This document shows, in pieces, positions 50,330 to 58,623 of a DNA stretch of 64,000 bases (within the stretch, counting starts at the first letter, position 1; each line of letters opens with the position of its first letter). Location: the NCBI GenBank assembly GCA_947493585.1, contig CANLRI010000001.1, positions 1,922,001 through 1,986,000 on the forward strand, read 5' to 3'. The stretch comes from an uncultured Planococcus sp. GTDB taxonomy: Bacteria; Bacillota; Bacilli; Bacillales_A; Planococcaceae. Position numbers and translations under genes: made by a program. Under the pieces are notes generated by a model, which searched no databases, had not been told where the DNA came from, and saw only the letters and a program-made list of their open reading frames with translations.

Positions 50330-51411
50330 TTCTTATGCTCCTTTCTCTCAAGGTATTTATTAAACTCATTTTTCATATCCTGATCTGAAAGATGAACATA
50401 GGTATTTAACGTTGTCTGAACATGTGCGTGACCTAATCTCTTTTGAATGAACGCAACATCCCATCCTTCCCTAATTAGCTGCGTTGCGTGAGTGTGGCGA
50501 AGCATATGCGATGTAAATTCTATTCCAGTCTTTTTAACTATTCTTCTAACTAGATCAAGAACACTTTGGTACTTTAGTGGTTTCCCAAAATAGCCTTCTT
50601 TTAAGGAAATAAAAACATAATCATGCTCCAATTCCTCACTATACTCATATACCAAGTAATCTGTATAAAGTGACATCAGTTCTTTACTCACATGTATTGT
50701 TCTTTCCTTCCTTAATTTAATATAAGCTTCATTTACATTAACATCTCTAGGTGTTAAATGGATTTGATTGTCCCAAGTGGCAATATCTTCAAGCCTAAGC
50801 GATAACACTTCACCGATTCTTAAACCACCCTCATACATAAGCATTAAAATTAATTTATCTCTTTTCGTATGACAAGCATCAATAATTTGCTTAACTTCCT
50901 CTGATGTCAATGTTCTTATCTGTTTCTTTTTAACCCTTAACTTTAAGACATTCTTTTGGTATCTACCCTTATTAACGTGATGTAAAAATCCTTTGAAATT
51001 TCTTCCCTTTGCTTGTTTAAATACATCAATTGATTTAAATTCTCCTAATCTACTTAAATAATCAAGAAAACTCATAACGGCATTTAAAATTGTATTCACT
51101 GTCGTTTCTTCTCTTATGGCTTCTTTTGACTGAAGATCAATTACATTTGTTGCTGTTGGATATCTCAACCAACCTACGAAGTCTGCTAACAACTCAAAGT
51201 TAATATCATTAAGAATAACGCCTCTCTGTTCCATGAACTCATACAGCAACTTTAAATGATAGCAGTATGCTTTAATGGTATTTGGAGACTTACCAGTGTT
51301 ATCTAAGTATTTAATAAATTTCATTACTGGTTCAATTAGCTGGTATTCTTTATCTAGTAATAAATACAATGGATACGGCTTATTCTCCACTTCTATCCTT
51401 TGAACCCTCAC
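50326..51411 (-). CDS. tnpA: Tyrosine recombinase TnpA (Tn554 family)
   Basis: 361 aa, the same length as Tn554 TnpA. The full catalytic set is present: R198 ([12 protein letters not shown]), H302 and R305 ([12 protein letters not shown]), H328 (KRLGHAH) and nucleophile Y338 (TLNTYVHL). The N-terminal SAM-like core-binding domain spans about residues 25-125. Start is a GTG with AGAGGGGGGAG upstream. It is the first gene of tnpABC, next to the right end of the element. Confidence 0.94.
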   Translation of the reverse strand: MRVQRIEVENKPYPLYLLLDKEYQLIEPVMKFIKYLDNTGKSPNTIKAYCYHLKLLYEFMEQRGVILNDINFELLADFVGWLRYPTATNVIDLQSKEAIREETTVNTILNAVMSFLDYLSRLGEFKSIDVFKQAKGRNFKGFLHHVNKGRYQKNVLKLRVKKKQIRTLTSEEVKQIIDACHTKRDKLILMLMYEGGLRIGEVLSLRLEDIATWDNQIHLTPRDVNVNEAYIKLRKERTIHVSKELMSLYTDYLVYEYSEELEHDYVFISLKEGYFGKPLKYQSVLDLVRRIVKKTGIEFTSHMLRHTHATQLIREGWDVAFIQKRLGHAHVQTTLNTYVHLSDQDMKNEFNKYLERKEHKK

Positions 51412-51447
51412 ACGCTCCCCCCTCTTTAAACACTTTAAGTACTACAA

Positions 51448-51476
51448 ATTATAAACCTTGTTAATTTGTATTTAAA
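51448..51476 (-). promoter_or_regulatory. Possible tnpA promoter near the right end
   Basis: Minus strand TATAAT (51453-51448) with TTTAAA 17 bp upstream. The -35 is weak and overlaps the 15-bp subterminal repeat, so recombinase binding could repress it. Transcription from maf-radC may also enter. Confidence 0.4.
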
Positions 51477-51481
51477 GTAAA
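51467..51481 (+). repeat. Subterminal 15-bp direct repeat, right copy
   Basis: TGTATTTAAAGTAAA, identical to 46866-46880. Confidence 0.6.
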
Positions 51482-51544
51482 ATCTCCCTTTAACATCTCC
51501 TCCTAAACTACTTTAACTACTATTATTTATTATACTATGGTTAA

Positions 51545-52108
51545 TGGGTTGCCGGACGGATGATTGTGGGCGCAGACGATCGACGCGGTTGAGCGTCTGA
51601 CGGCTTCGCGAAAAATTTCACGGGGATGGACAATGGAGGCGTTGAGGCTGCCGACAAAGATGGTTTGGCGGTGCATCACTTGGTTTTTGATGTTGAGGAA
51701 TAAACAGACGAAATGCTCTTGCTTGAGTGACGTCATATCATCCATTAAATACGTGGCGGCGTCTTTCGGGGAACGAATCGTGAAGCGTTCATCGGTTTGC
51801 TTGGAAGCGAGCCTGCGACCCAGTTCAATAGCTGCAAGCAGCTGGACGGCTTTTGCTTCACCGATGCCGTTGATAGCTGTCATTTCTTCAATCGCGGCGT
51901 GTTTTAGTTCGTGGAGATGCTCGAATTGCTTGAGCACGCGGTTGGCAAGATGCAACACCGATTCTTCTCGTGTGCCAGTGCGCAGGAGGATTGCGATGAG
52001 CTCTTGATTGGACAAGCTCACCGCTCCTTGCTTAATGAGGCGTTCGCGCGGCCGGTCGGCAATATGGACATCGCGGATCATCATCGCTTGGTCATTTGGC
52101 ATAATCAT
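51545..52108 (-). pseudogene. radC: 5' fragment of radC, interrupted by transposon
   Basis: The first 188 codons of RadC, ending at HNHPSGNP, where the transposon begins. UPF0758 features: HhH-like region (MTAINGIGEAKAVQLLAAIELG) and the first part of the JAMM motif (VCAHNHPSG). The frame continues four codons into the element (LTIV) and stops at 51530, so a 192-residue truncated protein could be made without the SPED metal ligand. Start at 52108 has GAGGGGG upstream and overlaps maf; 52102 is possible. RadC's cellular role is uncertain. Confidence 0.93.
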
Positions 52109-52703
52109 GCGCCCCCTCGACTTTCACATAACCCGCGCTCGTTAAGTGCTGAAGCAGCTTCGCAATAGGCAAACCGACGACCGCGTTGTAATCGCCTTCG
52201 ATTTTTTCTACGAATAAGCCCGACACCGTTTGGATGCCGTACGCCCCAGCTTTGTCGTAAGGGTCTTCTGTGTCGGTATAGGCATCGATCCAAGACGCAG
52301 GCAATTCATAGAACGTCACCTTGACGCTTTCGTGAAAACTGACTTCCCTCTTGCCTTGACGCACGCACACGGCAGTGATGACTTCATGTGTCTCACCTGA
52401 CAGCTTGTGCAAATACTCGGACGCTTGCTGTTTGTCTTTTGGCTTCAATAAAATCTCCTCATTGAACACGACAACCGTATCCGAGCCGATGACCAGAGCG
52501 TCTGGATGGCTCGCTGCGATATCTGCGGCTTTTTGGACAGCGCATGCGTAGACATAATCGACCGCCGACTTGAACCCTTGCGGATCAGGTTCTGGGATAT
52601 CGCTCGGCATAATATCGAACGGTATGCCAAGCAAGCTGAGCAGTTCTTTTCGGCGCGGCGATTGCGAAGCGAGGATGAGTGGGTGTTTCGATGTAAACTT
52701 CAT
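52092..52703 (-). CDS. maf: Nucleoside triphosphate pyrophosphatase Maf
   Basis: 203 aa from the ATG at 52703, preceded by AAAAGGAGGT; a longer reading from 52757 skips that site. LILASQSPRRKELLSLLG is the Maf N-terminus; VIGSDTVVVFNEEIL and YDKAGAYGIQ are further motifs. Maf (YhdE) enzymes hydrolyse dTTP, UTP and modified nucleotides. The gene overlaps the radC start by 17 bp. Confidence 0.95.
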   Translation of the reverse strand: MKFTSKHPLILASQSPRRKELLSLLGIPFDIMPSDIPEPDPQGFKSAVDYVYACAVQKAADIAASHPDALVIGSDTVVVFNEEILLKPKDKQQASEYLHKLSGETHEVITAVCVRQGKREVSFHESVKVTFYELPASWIDAYTDTEDPYDKAGAYGIQTVSGLFVEKIEGDYNAVVGLPIAKLLQHLTSAGYVKVEGAHDYAK

Positions 52704-53079
52704 GGAACAAAACCTCCTTTTGGGAGACATCATACCATTTTCAAAAAGCCGGGGCAAAATGGTGAAATACTGAATTCCATCCTAAACGAGCTTATAAATA
52801 TCGTTTTTAAAGATAGCGCTTTCATACAATACGAGGACATTTCAAATTTTTTATTTTTTGTTAATGTTATTGCACACTTCTTTATCCCGCGTCCTAAGTG
52901 CATTCTCAAGACTTGTCAAACATTATCCAAAATTAGCGCAATTGGCACTTCCTTAAATTGCTTTTCTTATTTTTCTCTAGGTTTTATAATGGGTAGAGTC
53001 TTTAATTTTTTGAAAATTACTATTACACAATAATTTGATAGTCTTTTTCATATTTATGTTGGAAGGGAGTTTGTCTATT
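52704..53079. other. AT-rich intergenic region between maf and the AbgT gene
   Basis: 376 bp between divergent genes with no convincing coding sequence. A TATAAT at 52985-52990 on the plus strand could be the -10 of the transporter gene, but no good -35 is seen. On the minus strand TTGACA near 52913-52918 has no matching -10 at 17 bp. Confidence 0.45.
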
Positions 53080-54606
53080 TTGAAAAAACAAAAACGAGGA
53101 TTGTTTCAAAAATCCCTCGACCGCATCGAAACGATCGGTAATAAACTGCCGCATCCGGTGACTTTGTTTGCGGTTCTCGCAATCATCGTCCTCGCGGTTT
53201 CCGCTTTGCTGGCGAATCTCGGCATTTCTGTCGAACACCCAGGCCAAGAAGGCGAAATCGTGGAAGTGAAGAACTTATTGAACGCAGAAGGCATTCAATA
53301 CATCTTCGCGAGCATGGTCGATAACTTCATCGGCTTCGCTCCGCTCGGCGTCGTGCTCGTGACGATGCTCGGGATTGGGGTTGCGGAACGCACAGGCCTC
53401 ATCTCCGCAGTATTGCGCGGATTCGTCTTGTCGATTCCGAAATTCCTCATCACTGGCGGACTGGTTTTTGCCGGTATCATGTCGAGTGTCGCATCGGATG
53501 CTGGATATGTCGTCTTGCCTCCACTGGGCGCAGTGATCTTTATCGCACTCGGGCGCCATCCACTTGCGGGCCTTGCCGCAGCGTTTGCCGGTGTTTCTGC
53601 CGGATTCTCTGCCAACTTGCTGTTATCGGCAACGGACGCGATGCTTGGGGAACTGACGATTGCAGCCGCTTCGATCATCGACCCGGGCTACGCTGAAGGC
53701 ATGAACATCGCGATGAACTATTACTTCATCATCGTTTCCGTGTTCTTGCTGACAATTGTCGGCGCTGTCGTGACGGAAAAAGTCGTCGAACCACGCCTTG
53801 GCGAATACAAAGGCGAGTTCCGCGAAGAAATGACCGGCCTGACAACGCTTGAGAAAAAAGGCTTGCTATGGGCAGGGATCACGACACTAGTCGGCGTCGT
53901 TTTGACAGCGCTTCTTATCGTGCCGGAAAGCGGCGTATTGCGCGGAGAAGACGGTGGCATCGTCCAATCACCGTTCATGAGCTCGCTCGTTCCGATCATC
54001 ACCATCCTGTTCTTCTTGCCAGGCCTTGCATACGGCATCGCGACGAAGAACATCAAGAGTGACAAAGACGTCGCTGCACAAATGTCTGACACGATGGCAT
54101 CAATGGGCGTCTTTATCGTCCTGGCGTTCACTGCCGGACAATTCGTCGCTTACTTTGCTGAATCAAACATGGGCATGGTGCTCGGCGTTTACGGCGCACA
54201 AGCACTGGAATCCTTGAGTTTGACAGGCATTCCGTTAATCATCGGATTTGTCATCGTCGTCGGGATCATCAATTTGTTCATCGGCTCCGCTTCCGCGAAA
54301 TGGGCGATGCTTGCACCGGTCTTCGTACCGATCATGATGCAGCTCGGCTATTCACCGGAATTGACGCAAATGGCTTACCGTATCGCCGATTCATCGACGA
54401 ACATCATCACGCCGCTCATGACGTATTTCGCGATCGTGATCGCATTCGCACAGAAGTACGACAAGAAAATGGGCATCGGTACATTGATTTCGGTCATGTT
54501 CCCGTACTCAATTTTCTTCATGATTTTCTGGACTTTGATGTTGATCGTCTGGATGTTGTTCGGCCTTGATCTTGGGCCAGCTTCACCAATCCGCTATAAC
54601 GGATAA
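53080..54606 (+). CDS. AbgT family transporter
   Basis: 508 aa from a TTG at 53080, about 10 nt after GGAAGGGAG; an ATG at 53056 overlaps that site and is less likely. Highly hydrophobic with about 12-13 transmembrane segments. AbgT-type sequence features include LDRIETIGNKLPHPVTLFA at the N-terminus, PLGVVLVTMLGIGVAERTG, AGFSANLLLSATDAML and SASAKWAMLAPVFVPIMMQLGYSPE. AbgT imports p-aminobenzoyl-glutamate in E. coli; related MtrF exports sulfonamides. Which applies here is unknown. It stands alone on the plus strand between maf and the prepilin peptidase. Confidence 0.9.
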   Translation: MKKQKRGLFQKSLDRIETIGNKLPHPVTLFAVLAIIVLAVSALLANLGISVEHPGQEGEIVEVKNLLNAEGIQYIFASMVDNFIGFAPLGVVLVTMLGIGVAERTGLISAVLRGFVLSIPKFLITGGLVFAGIMSSVASDAGYVVLPPLGAVIFIALGRHPLAGLAAAFAGVSAGFSANLLLSATDAMLGELTIAAASIIDPGYAEGMNIAMNYYFIIVSVFLLTIVGAVVTEKVVEPRLGEYKGEFREEMTGLTTLEKKGLLWAGITTLVGVVLTALLIVPESGVLRGEDGGIVQSPFMSSLVPIITILFFLPGLAYGIATKNIKSDKDVAAQMSDTMASMGVFIVLAFTAGQFVAYFAESNMGMVLGVYGAQALESLSLTGIPLIIGFVIVVGIINLFIGSASAKWAMLAPVFVPIMMQLGYSPELTQMAYRIADSSTNIITPLMTYFAIVIAFAQKYDKKMGIGTLISVMFPYSIFFMIFWTLMLIVWMLFGLDLGPASPIRYNG

Positions 54607-54609
54607 TAA

Positions 54610-54650
54610 TAAAAAGCGACAGAACCGATTTGGTTCTGTCGCTTTTTTGT
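54610..54650 (+). terminator. Terminator after the AbgT gene
   Basis: Perfect stem AAAGCGACAGAACC / GGTTCTGTCGCTTT, loop GATTT, then T-run. Confidence 0.92.
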
Positions 54651-54751
54651 ATTTTAATTTAGAGTAATATTCTCATTAACGCCTCTTGAAAAAACTTATT
54701 CTGCTCTCACTTCTTTTGATCATTTCGAAGTTTACATAATAAAGTTATACT

Positions 54752-55507
54752 CTACATAAATAAATTAACATACCAGCCAATAAATTGTTCTCCCCATAAA
54801 TAAACGAGTACGGCGGATAAAGCGATTGACGGGCCGAACGGAATCGGTGTTTTTCTGCCTTGTTTTTTTACCCTTAGCAAAATGATACCAGCCACTGCGC
54901 CGATGAATGACGCGAAAAATAAGGTCAGCAAAGTCCCGGCCGTTCCGAGCACGAGCCCGATGACGAAAAACAGCTTGATGTCGCCTCCGCCCATGCCACC
55001 TTTCGACACTGTCGCAATTAACAACAAGACCGAAAAGCCAACTGCCGCGCCTAAAAGCGAATCCCACCACGGATCGAGTGGAATGACGAAACGCAACACG
55101 AGCAACACCGCCGCAAACGGCAAGAGCACTTTATCGGGGATGAGCATATAGGCAATATCGGAGACGGTGATGATGACGAGCATCGACACGAACAACAAAC
55201 CGACAATCAGTTCTGGCGTAAAGCCGAATTTCAAGAACACCGCAGTGAACAATACAGCAGTGATCGCTTCCATCAAAGGATAAACCCAATGGATACTTGA
55301 ACCACATTTTCGGCATTTGCCGCGCAGGAACAGATAGGAAAACACCGGCACGAGATCAAGTGCCGTCAAGCGCCGGTCGCAGGTCGTGCAATGAGACGGT
55401 GGATAGGCAATCGATTCATTTTTCGGTACGCGCAGGCCGACGACATTATAGAACGAGCCAAACACCAAACCAAACACAGAAGCAAAAACGGAATATACAG
55501 CAATCAT
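54752..55507 (-). CDS. pilD: Prepilin leader peptidase/N-methyltransferase
   Basis: 251 aa polytopic membrane protein (ComC/PilD). The cytosolic zinc-binding domain has two CxxC pairs (HCTTCDRR and KCRKCGSS). The aspartic protease residues are in ITVSDIAYMLIPDK and in GMGGGDIKLFFVIG (GxGD). It removes the leader of type IV prepilins and methylates the new N-terminus; the substrate gene pilA is 2.5 kb away. maf-comC adjacency is conserved in B. subtilis. Confidence 0.95.
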   Translation of the reverse strand: MIAVYSVFASVFGLVFGSFYNVVGLRVPKNESIAYPPSHCTTCDRRLTALDLVPVFSYLFLRGKCRKCGSSIHWVYPLMEAITAVLFTAVFLKFGFTPELIVGLLFVSMLVIITVSDIAYMLIPDKVLLPFAAVLLVLRFVIPLDPWWDSLLGAAVGFSVLLLIATVSKGGMGGGDIKLFFVIGLVLGTAGTLLTLFFASFIGAVAGIILLRVKKQGRKTPIPFGPSIALSAVLVYLWGEQFIGWYVNLFM

Positions 55508-55552
55508 AAGGTCCCTCTTTTACAAATTGGATTTTTAACTAACTCTTAGAAA

Positions 55553-55581
55553 TAAAGAAAAGGAAATCGCAATGATTTCCT
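55553..55581 (-). terminator. Terminator after pilO
   Basis: AAGGAAATC / GATTTCCTT stem, loop ATTGC, followed by TTC on the minus strand, overlapping the pilO stop region. Confidence 0.75.
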
Positions 55582-56337
55582 TTACTCCTCCCCCGATGCA
55601 CTTTCTTCGACCGTGACATCGACGTCAACATCCACGTCGGGATCTGTTTCTTCTTCATTGTCATCGGCGTATTCCGTGCCATAGTTCGCCGCCAGCGGGT
55701 CTTGCTTAGCCGCAGGCGCTGGGGCATCGATTTTTGGAACGGTGTCTTCCAATGCGATAAGGTCGGGACGGTAATAGGCCGCAAACGACAGCGTCACTTG
55801 CAAGCGTTCGGTTTCTTCAACAACTTCCCGCACTTCTGGATTGGCGCCGAAATTAATCGACTCGATGACCAAGATGCGTTCCATTTCCTCGATTTCAGAA
55901 ATAAAGTCCGTAATTTCGTTATAATTTTCTGCCGTGAATGCGACAGTCGTTTCCACTTCTTTTAAATTCTCGAGTCCTTCGACTGGAACCGGGAGCGCGA
56001 CGTCCGCTTCTGCAAGCTGGATCGCTTCAACACGAGTGCCTGAAATGAGCTCCGCTTCTTCAATCTGCAAGACCATCAATTCAGACAGAGGATCGATCGA
56101 CACTTTCTTTTGCAGTTCCAGCGCACTGACAGTTTCTCCTTCCGGTAATTCCTTCACTTGCGTCTGCAGCGCCATCAATACGTCGCGTTCAGACCGCAGC
56201 GATTGCTGGGCTTGTTCACGCGCGTCTTTTGCCGGTGCATACATTAAGAAGTAAGAGTACAACCCTAGCGCTAACAGGAACAAAACAGCGAGTGCGATGA
56301 GCGCTTTTTCTTTTTGGCTTTTTGTCATACTGCTCAT
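55582..56337 (-). CDS. pilO: Type IV pilus inner-membrane protein PilO-like
   Basis: 251 aa. One transmembrane segment at about residues 12-31, a coiled coil (about 33-95) and an alpha-beta domain (about 100-195) fit PilO, which pairs with PilN to link the pilus motor to outer parts. A low-complexity acidic tail from about 215 (DNEEETDPDVDVDVDVTVEE) is extra. Identification is from gene order (pilM-pilN-pilO) and architecture because sequence is weakly conserved. It overlaps pilN by 4 bp. Confidence 0.78.
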   Translation of the reverse strand: MSSMTKSQKEKALIALAVLFLLALGLYSYFLMYAPAKDAREQAQQSLRSERDVLMALQTQVKELPEGETVSALELQKKVSIDPLSELMVLQIEEAELISGTRVEAIQLAEADVALPVPVEGLENLKEVETTVAFTAENYNEITDFISEIEEMERILVIESINFGANPEVREVVEETERLQVTLSFAAYYRPDLIALEDTVPKIDAPAPAAKQDPLAANYGTEYADDNEEETDPDVDVDVDVTVEESASGEE

Positions 56338-57077
56338 GCGGCTTCATCCCCTGCTTCTGCATCGTCCGTGTCAACTTCAACATCCACTTCCACGTCAGTT
56401 TCTTCCGTTGTCTCTGCCGGTTCTTCAGAAGCATCTTCGGTTTCTGCTGCTTCTTCCACAGCTTCCCCTTCTGCTTCTTCACCGCCTTCGACCGGAATGC
56501 GTTCGTCTTGGAACAATAATGTATAAGTCGCTAAATAACGCGGTGCATTTGTTACAGCTTCACTCTCTTCACTTTCTTCGCCTTCTGTTTCTTCTTCCAA
56601 AACTTCTGTCGCGACATTATCGAGTGTCGCAGAAGATAAAAGTTCAGACGCTTTTAACTGCGCCAGATAATATGCCGATTCACGGGATGAGTCGAACTGG
56701 ACCACGAGCTGCGCCTGATCTAAACCTGTGTACGAGAATGTTTGGAAAAAGCCGCGTGCCGGAAGCAAAGACACCAGTTCTTCCAATAGCGGAATCGTAT
56801 CGAATTGATAGCTTTCTGCCCATTCGACCGTTGCCTGCAATTGCTGTTCTTCGTTCATGCCTTGGCGCGCTTCGAGTTCACTGCGGATTTGTGCCTGTTC
56901 AGCCATGACGCCTTGCGCCTGAACTTGCAATGCCTGTTGTTCATTCGCTTCGGCTCTTGCCATCATGGCGAAGACGGCCCAAATGATGATCGCCAATAAT
57001 AAAATCGCGACCGCCGCGATTAAAACAGCTGGCCGGTCGCGTTCTTTTTGTGGGAGTAAATTGATATCGACTAACAT
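56334..57077 (-). CDS. pilN: Type IV pilus biogenesis protein PilN-like
   Basis: 247 aa. It begins MLVDINLLPQKERDR, the cytosolic INLLP motif that binds PilM, then a transmembrane helix (about 19-42), coiled coil (about 43-78) and a small folded domain (about 85-175). The last 45 residues are Glu/Ala/Asp/Val-rich (SEEPAETTEETDVEVDVEVD). It follows pilM by 2 bp. Confidence 0.88.
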   Translation of the reverse strand: MLVDINLLPQKERDRPAVLIAAVAILLLAIIIWAVFAMMARAEANEQQALQVQAQGVMAEQAQIRSELEARQGMNEEQQLQATVEWAESYQFDTIPLLEELVSLLPARGFFQTFSYTGLDQAQLVVQFDSSRESAYYLAQLKASELLSSATLDNVATEVLEEETEGEESEESEAVTNAPRYLATYTLLFQDERIPVEGGEEAEGEAVEEAAETEDASEEPAETTEETDVEVDVEVDTDDAEAGDEAA

Positions 57078-57079
57078 GC

Positions 57080-58015
57080 CTACACCTCTTTCAACGCCAG
57101 GCCGATTGCCCGGTTAAAGCGCGGCGGCACCATTTTGCCATCCGCTTCGATGCCGTCTTTGACGAGCGGCTCGACGTCTATCAGGAACCGGTCGGACAAA
57201 CGCCCGCAAAATGCGTGCCAATCGCCGAACTCCCCGTTACAGATGACTTTCGTGATGCCTTGCTCGCCTTCATTCATATTATAACGGTAGAAATTGCCGA
57301 GCTTTTCGGCTTCTTCTTCGACAGCCGCAAGCAGTTGCGCCGGATCTTCCGGGTCAGCAACGAGCACAGTGAGGTCGACCGGCCGCATGAACATCGGGAA
57401 ATGTTCATGGAAAATCGACACGGTCATTTTCTTGCCTTGCATATCGATGAGCATGATGTGCTCGTCTTCCGGGAAATCGTGTTCGAGATACGCCAAGCGG
57501 TAAAGCGCGAGCGGCGTAATATCAGCGACAAGCGGTTTCAGTTTGACACCGTCGAATATGTCTTCATAATCTTTGATGACCGATTCTTTCGAAGCAATGA
57601 TGATCGCTTCCGGTTCATCGGAATCCAAATGGTAGGGCACCACATCGAATACCGGGTCTTCAAACGGCAAATACAAAGTGGATCCGATTTCGATAAAGAA
57701 ATGCCCTTTTAATTCGTCGGCTTCGACGTCTTCGGGGTAAGGGACTTTGCGGATGATAACAAATTCGTCAGGGGCGAGGAATCGGACTGACTTTTTGGAG
57801 AGACCCCACTGATCGACCGCCTTACCGAGTTCCGTCGCGAGCGCTTCTGGGTCTGCGATTTTGCCGCTGTCCATGATGCCTTTTGGAAGAAACAATTCTT
57901 CCGCCTGGATCAAGGACACAGGCTCCGCAGACTTCAGCTCAACATAGCGGATTGCATCTTCTTCTATCGTAATCGTCGCTACGCGCGCTTTTTTCTGGAA
58001 AAACGGTAAGGCCAT
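57080..58015 (-). CDS. pilM: Type IV pilus assembly protein PilM
   Basis: 311 aa actin-like cytosolic protein. The phosphate-binding region near DAIRYVELKS and VADITPLALYRL are recognisable PilM-type segments, and LIDMQGKKMTVSIFHE is a second nucleotide-binding segment. In other species PilM forms a ring that binds the PilN N-terminus. It follows the pilin gene by about 20 bp. Confidence 0.87.
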   Translation of the reverse strand: MALPFFQKKARVATITIEEDAIRYVELKSAEPVSLIQAEELFLPKGIMDSGKIADPEALATELGKAVDQWGLSKKSVRFLAPDEFVIIRKVPYPEDVEADELKGHFFIEIGSTLYLPFEDPVFDVVPYHLDSDEPEAIIIASKESVIKDYEDIFDGVKLKPLVADITPLALYRLAYLEHDFPEDEHIMLIDMQGKKMTVSIFHEHFPMFMRPVDLTVLVADPEDPAQLLAAVEEEAEKLGNFYRYNMNEGEQGITKVICNGEFGDWHAFCGRLSDRFLIDVEPLVKDGIEADGKMVPPRFNRAIGLALKEV

Positions 58016-58038
58016 TTGATCAGCTCCTAATTCTTATA

Positions 58039-58488
58039 TTATTCAGTGATAGTTGCTGTTGGTATTGTACCTACTGCGTTATCTCCATCATAATCTTTAT
58101 CAGAGATTTCGGAATTTGTTTTGCCAGCGAAGTAGATAGTCTTTCCACCTGATGCAGTTGCTGTGCCATGAATTTTATTTCCACCAGACGCTTTAACAAC
58201 TACAGTGTTAGTTGTCATAGAACCTGGATCGTCTAGGAATTCATCCAAAGCATTAATAGAAATGACAGCACCATCAGCAGTTCCATTTTCTGTAAAGTAT
58301 AAATTGGCCGCTGCTAGTGTATTCTGTGCATCAGCTTTGATGGCACTAACACGACTATTCTCGATAATATTCCCAATCGCTGGAATCGCAATAGCCGCGA
58401 TAATCGCGATGATAACAATAACCGCCAATAGCTCGATCAACGTCATCCCTTTTTGATCTTTTAATTTCTTTTGCAAGAATTTTTTCAT
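58039..58488 (-). CDS. pilA: Type IV major pilin-like protein
   Basis: 149 aa. A class III leader ends KDQKG and cleavage before MTLIELLAVIVIIAIIAAI leaves Glu at position 5, the standard prepilin signature. The globular part (about 45-149) is rich in Thr, Ala and Gly and lacks Cys, so no disulfide loop of the D-region kind is expected. It has its own promoter in the gap after pilC, as is common for the most abundant subunit. Confidence 0.92.
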   Translation of the reverse strand: MKKFLQKKLKDQKGMTLIELLAVIVIIAIIAAIAIPAIGNIIENSRVSAIKADAQNTLAAANLYFTENGTADGAVISINALDEFLDDPGSMTTNTVVVKASGGNKIHGTATASGGKTIYFAGKTNSEISDKDYDGDNAVGTIPTATITE

Positions 58489-58542
58489 TCTCTTTTTCCC
58501 CCTATCAGATTGTTAAGTAAGTACCAGTTTCAGTACAGATTA

Positions 58543-58570
58543 ATTATATCAATGGTCGCAGATTAAACAA
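58543..58570 (-). promoter_or_regulatory. Promoter of pilA
   Basis: Minus strand TTGTTT (58570-58565), 16 bp, TATAAT (58548-58543) with an extended -10 (TGATATAAT). It lies in the 135-bp gap between pilC and pilA and allows extra pilin expression. Confidence 0.78.
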
Positions 58571-58623
58571 TATCTTTTTAATATTTTTTTAGAAATTTTT
58601 TCTTGTTAATATTGCTAAATTAC

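Larger units (their letters stand above)
46803..51550 (-). mobile_element. Tn554-family transposon carrying a lincosamide resistance gene
   Basis: About 4.74 kb, AT-rich against the host. It holds tnpA (361 aa), tnpB (632 aa) and tnpC (125 aa) in that order, sizes that match Tn554 (361, 630, 125), followed by an lnu-type gene. Both ends carry the 6-bp sequence TGGGTT (46803-46808 and 51545-51550) and no terminal inverted repeats are seen, as expected for this site-specific family, which favours radC. An established relative with lnu(G) in place of spc-erm (Tn6260, Enterococcus) makes this combination plausible. All cargo is read on the minus strand. Confidence 0.93.

Noticed and set aside
48431..51411. 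Prophage or ICE integrases
   Set aside because: Two adjacent tyrosine recombinases plus a 125-aa partner in this size and order are Tn554-type; there are no phage structural, relaxase or conjugation genes.
52870..52920. Minus-strand promoter TTGACA for maf
   Set aside because: No acceptable -10 follows at 16-18 bp, and the site is about 200 bp from maf.
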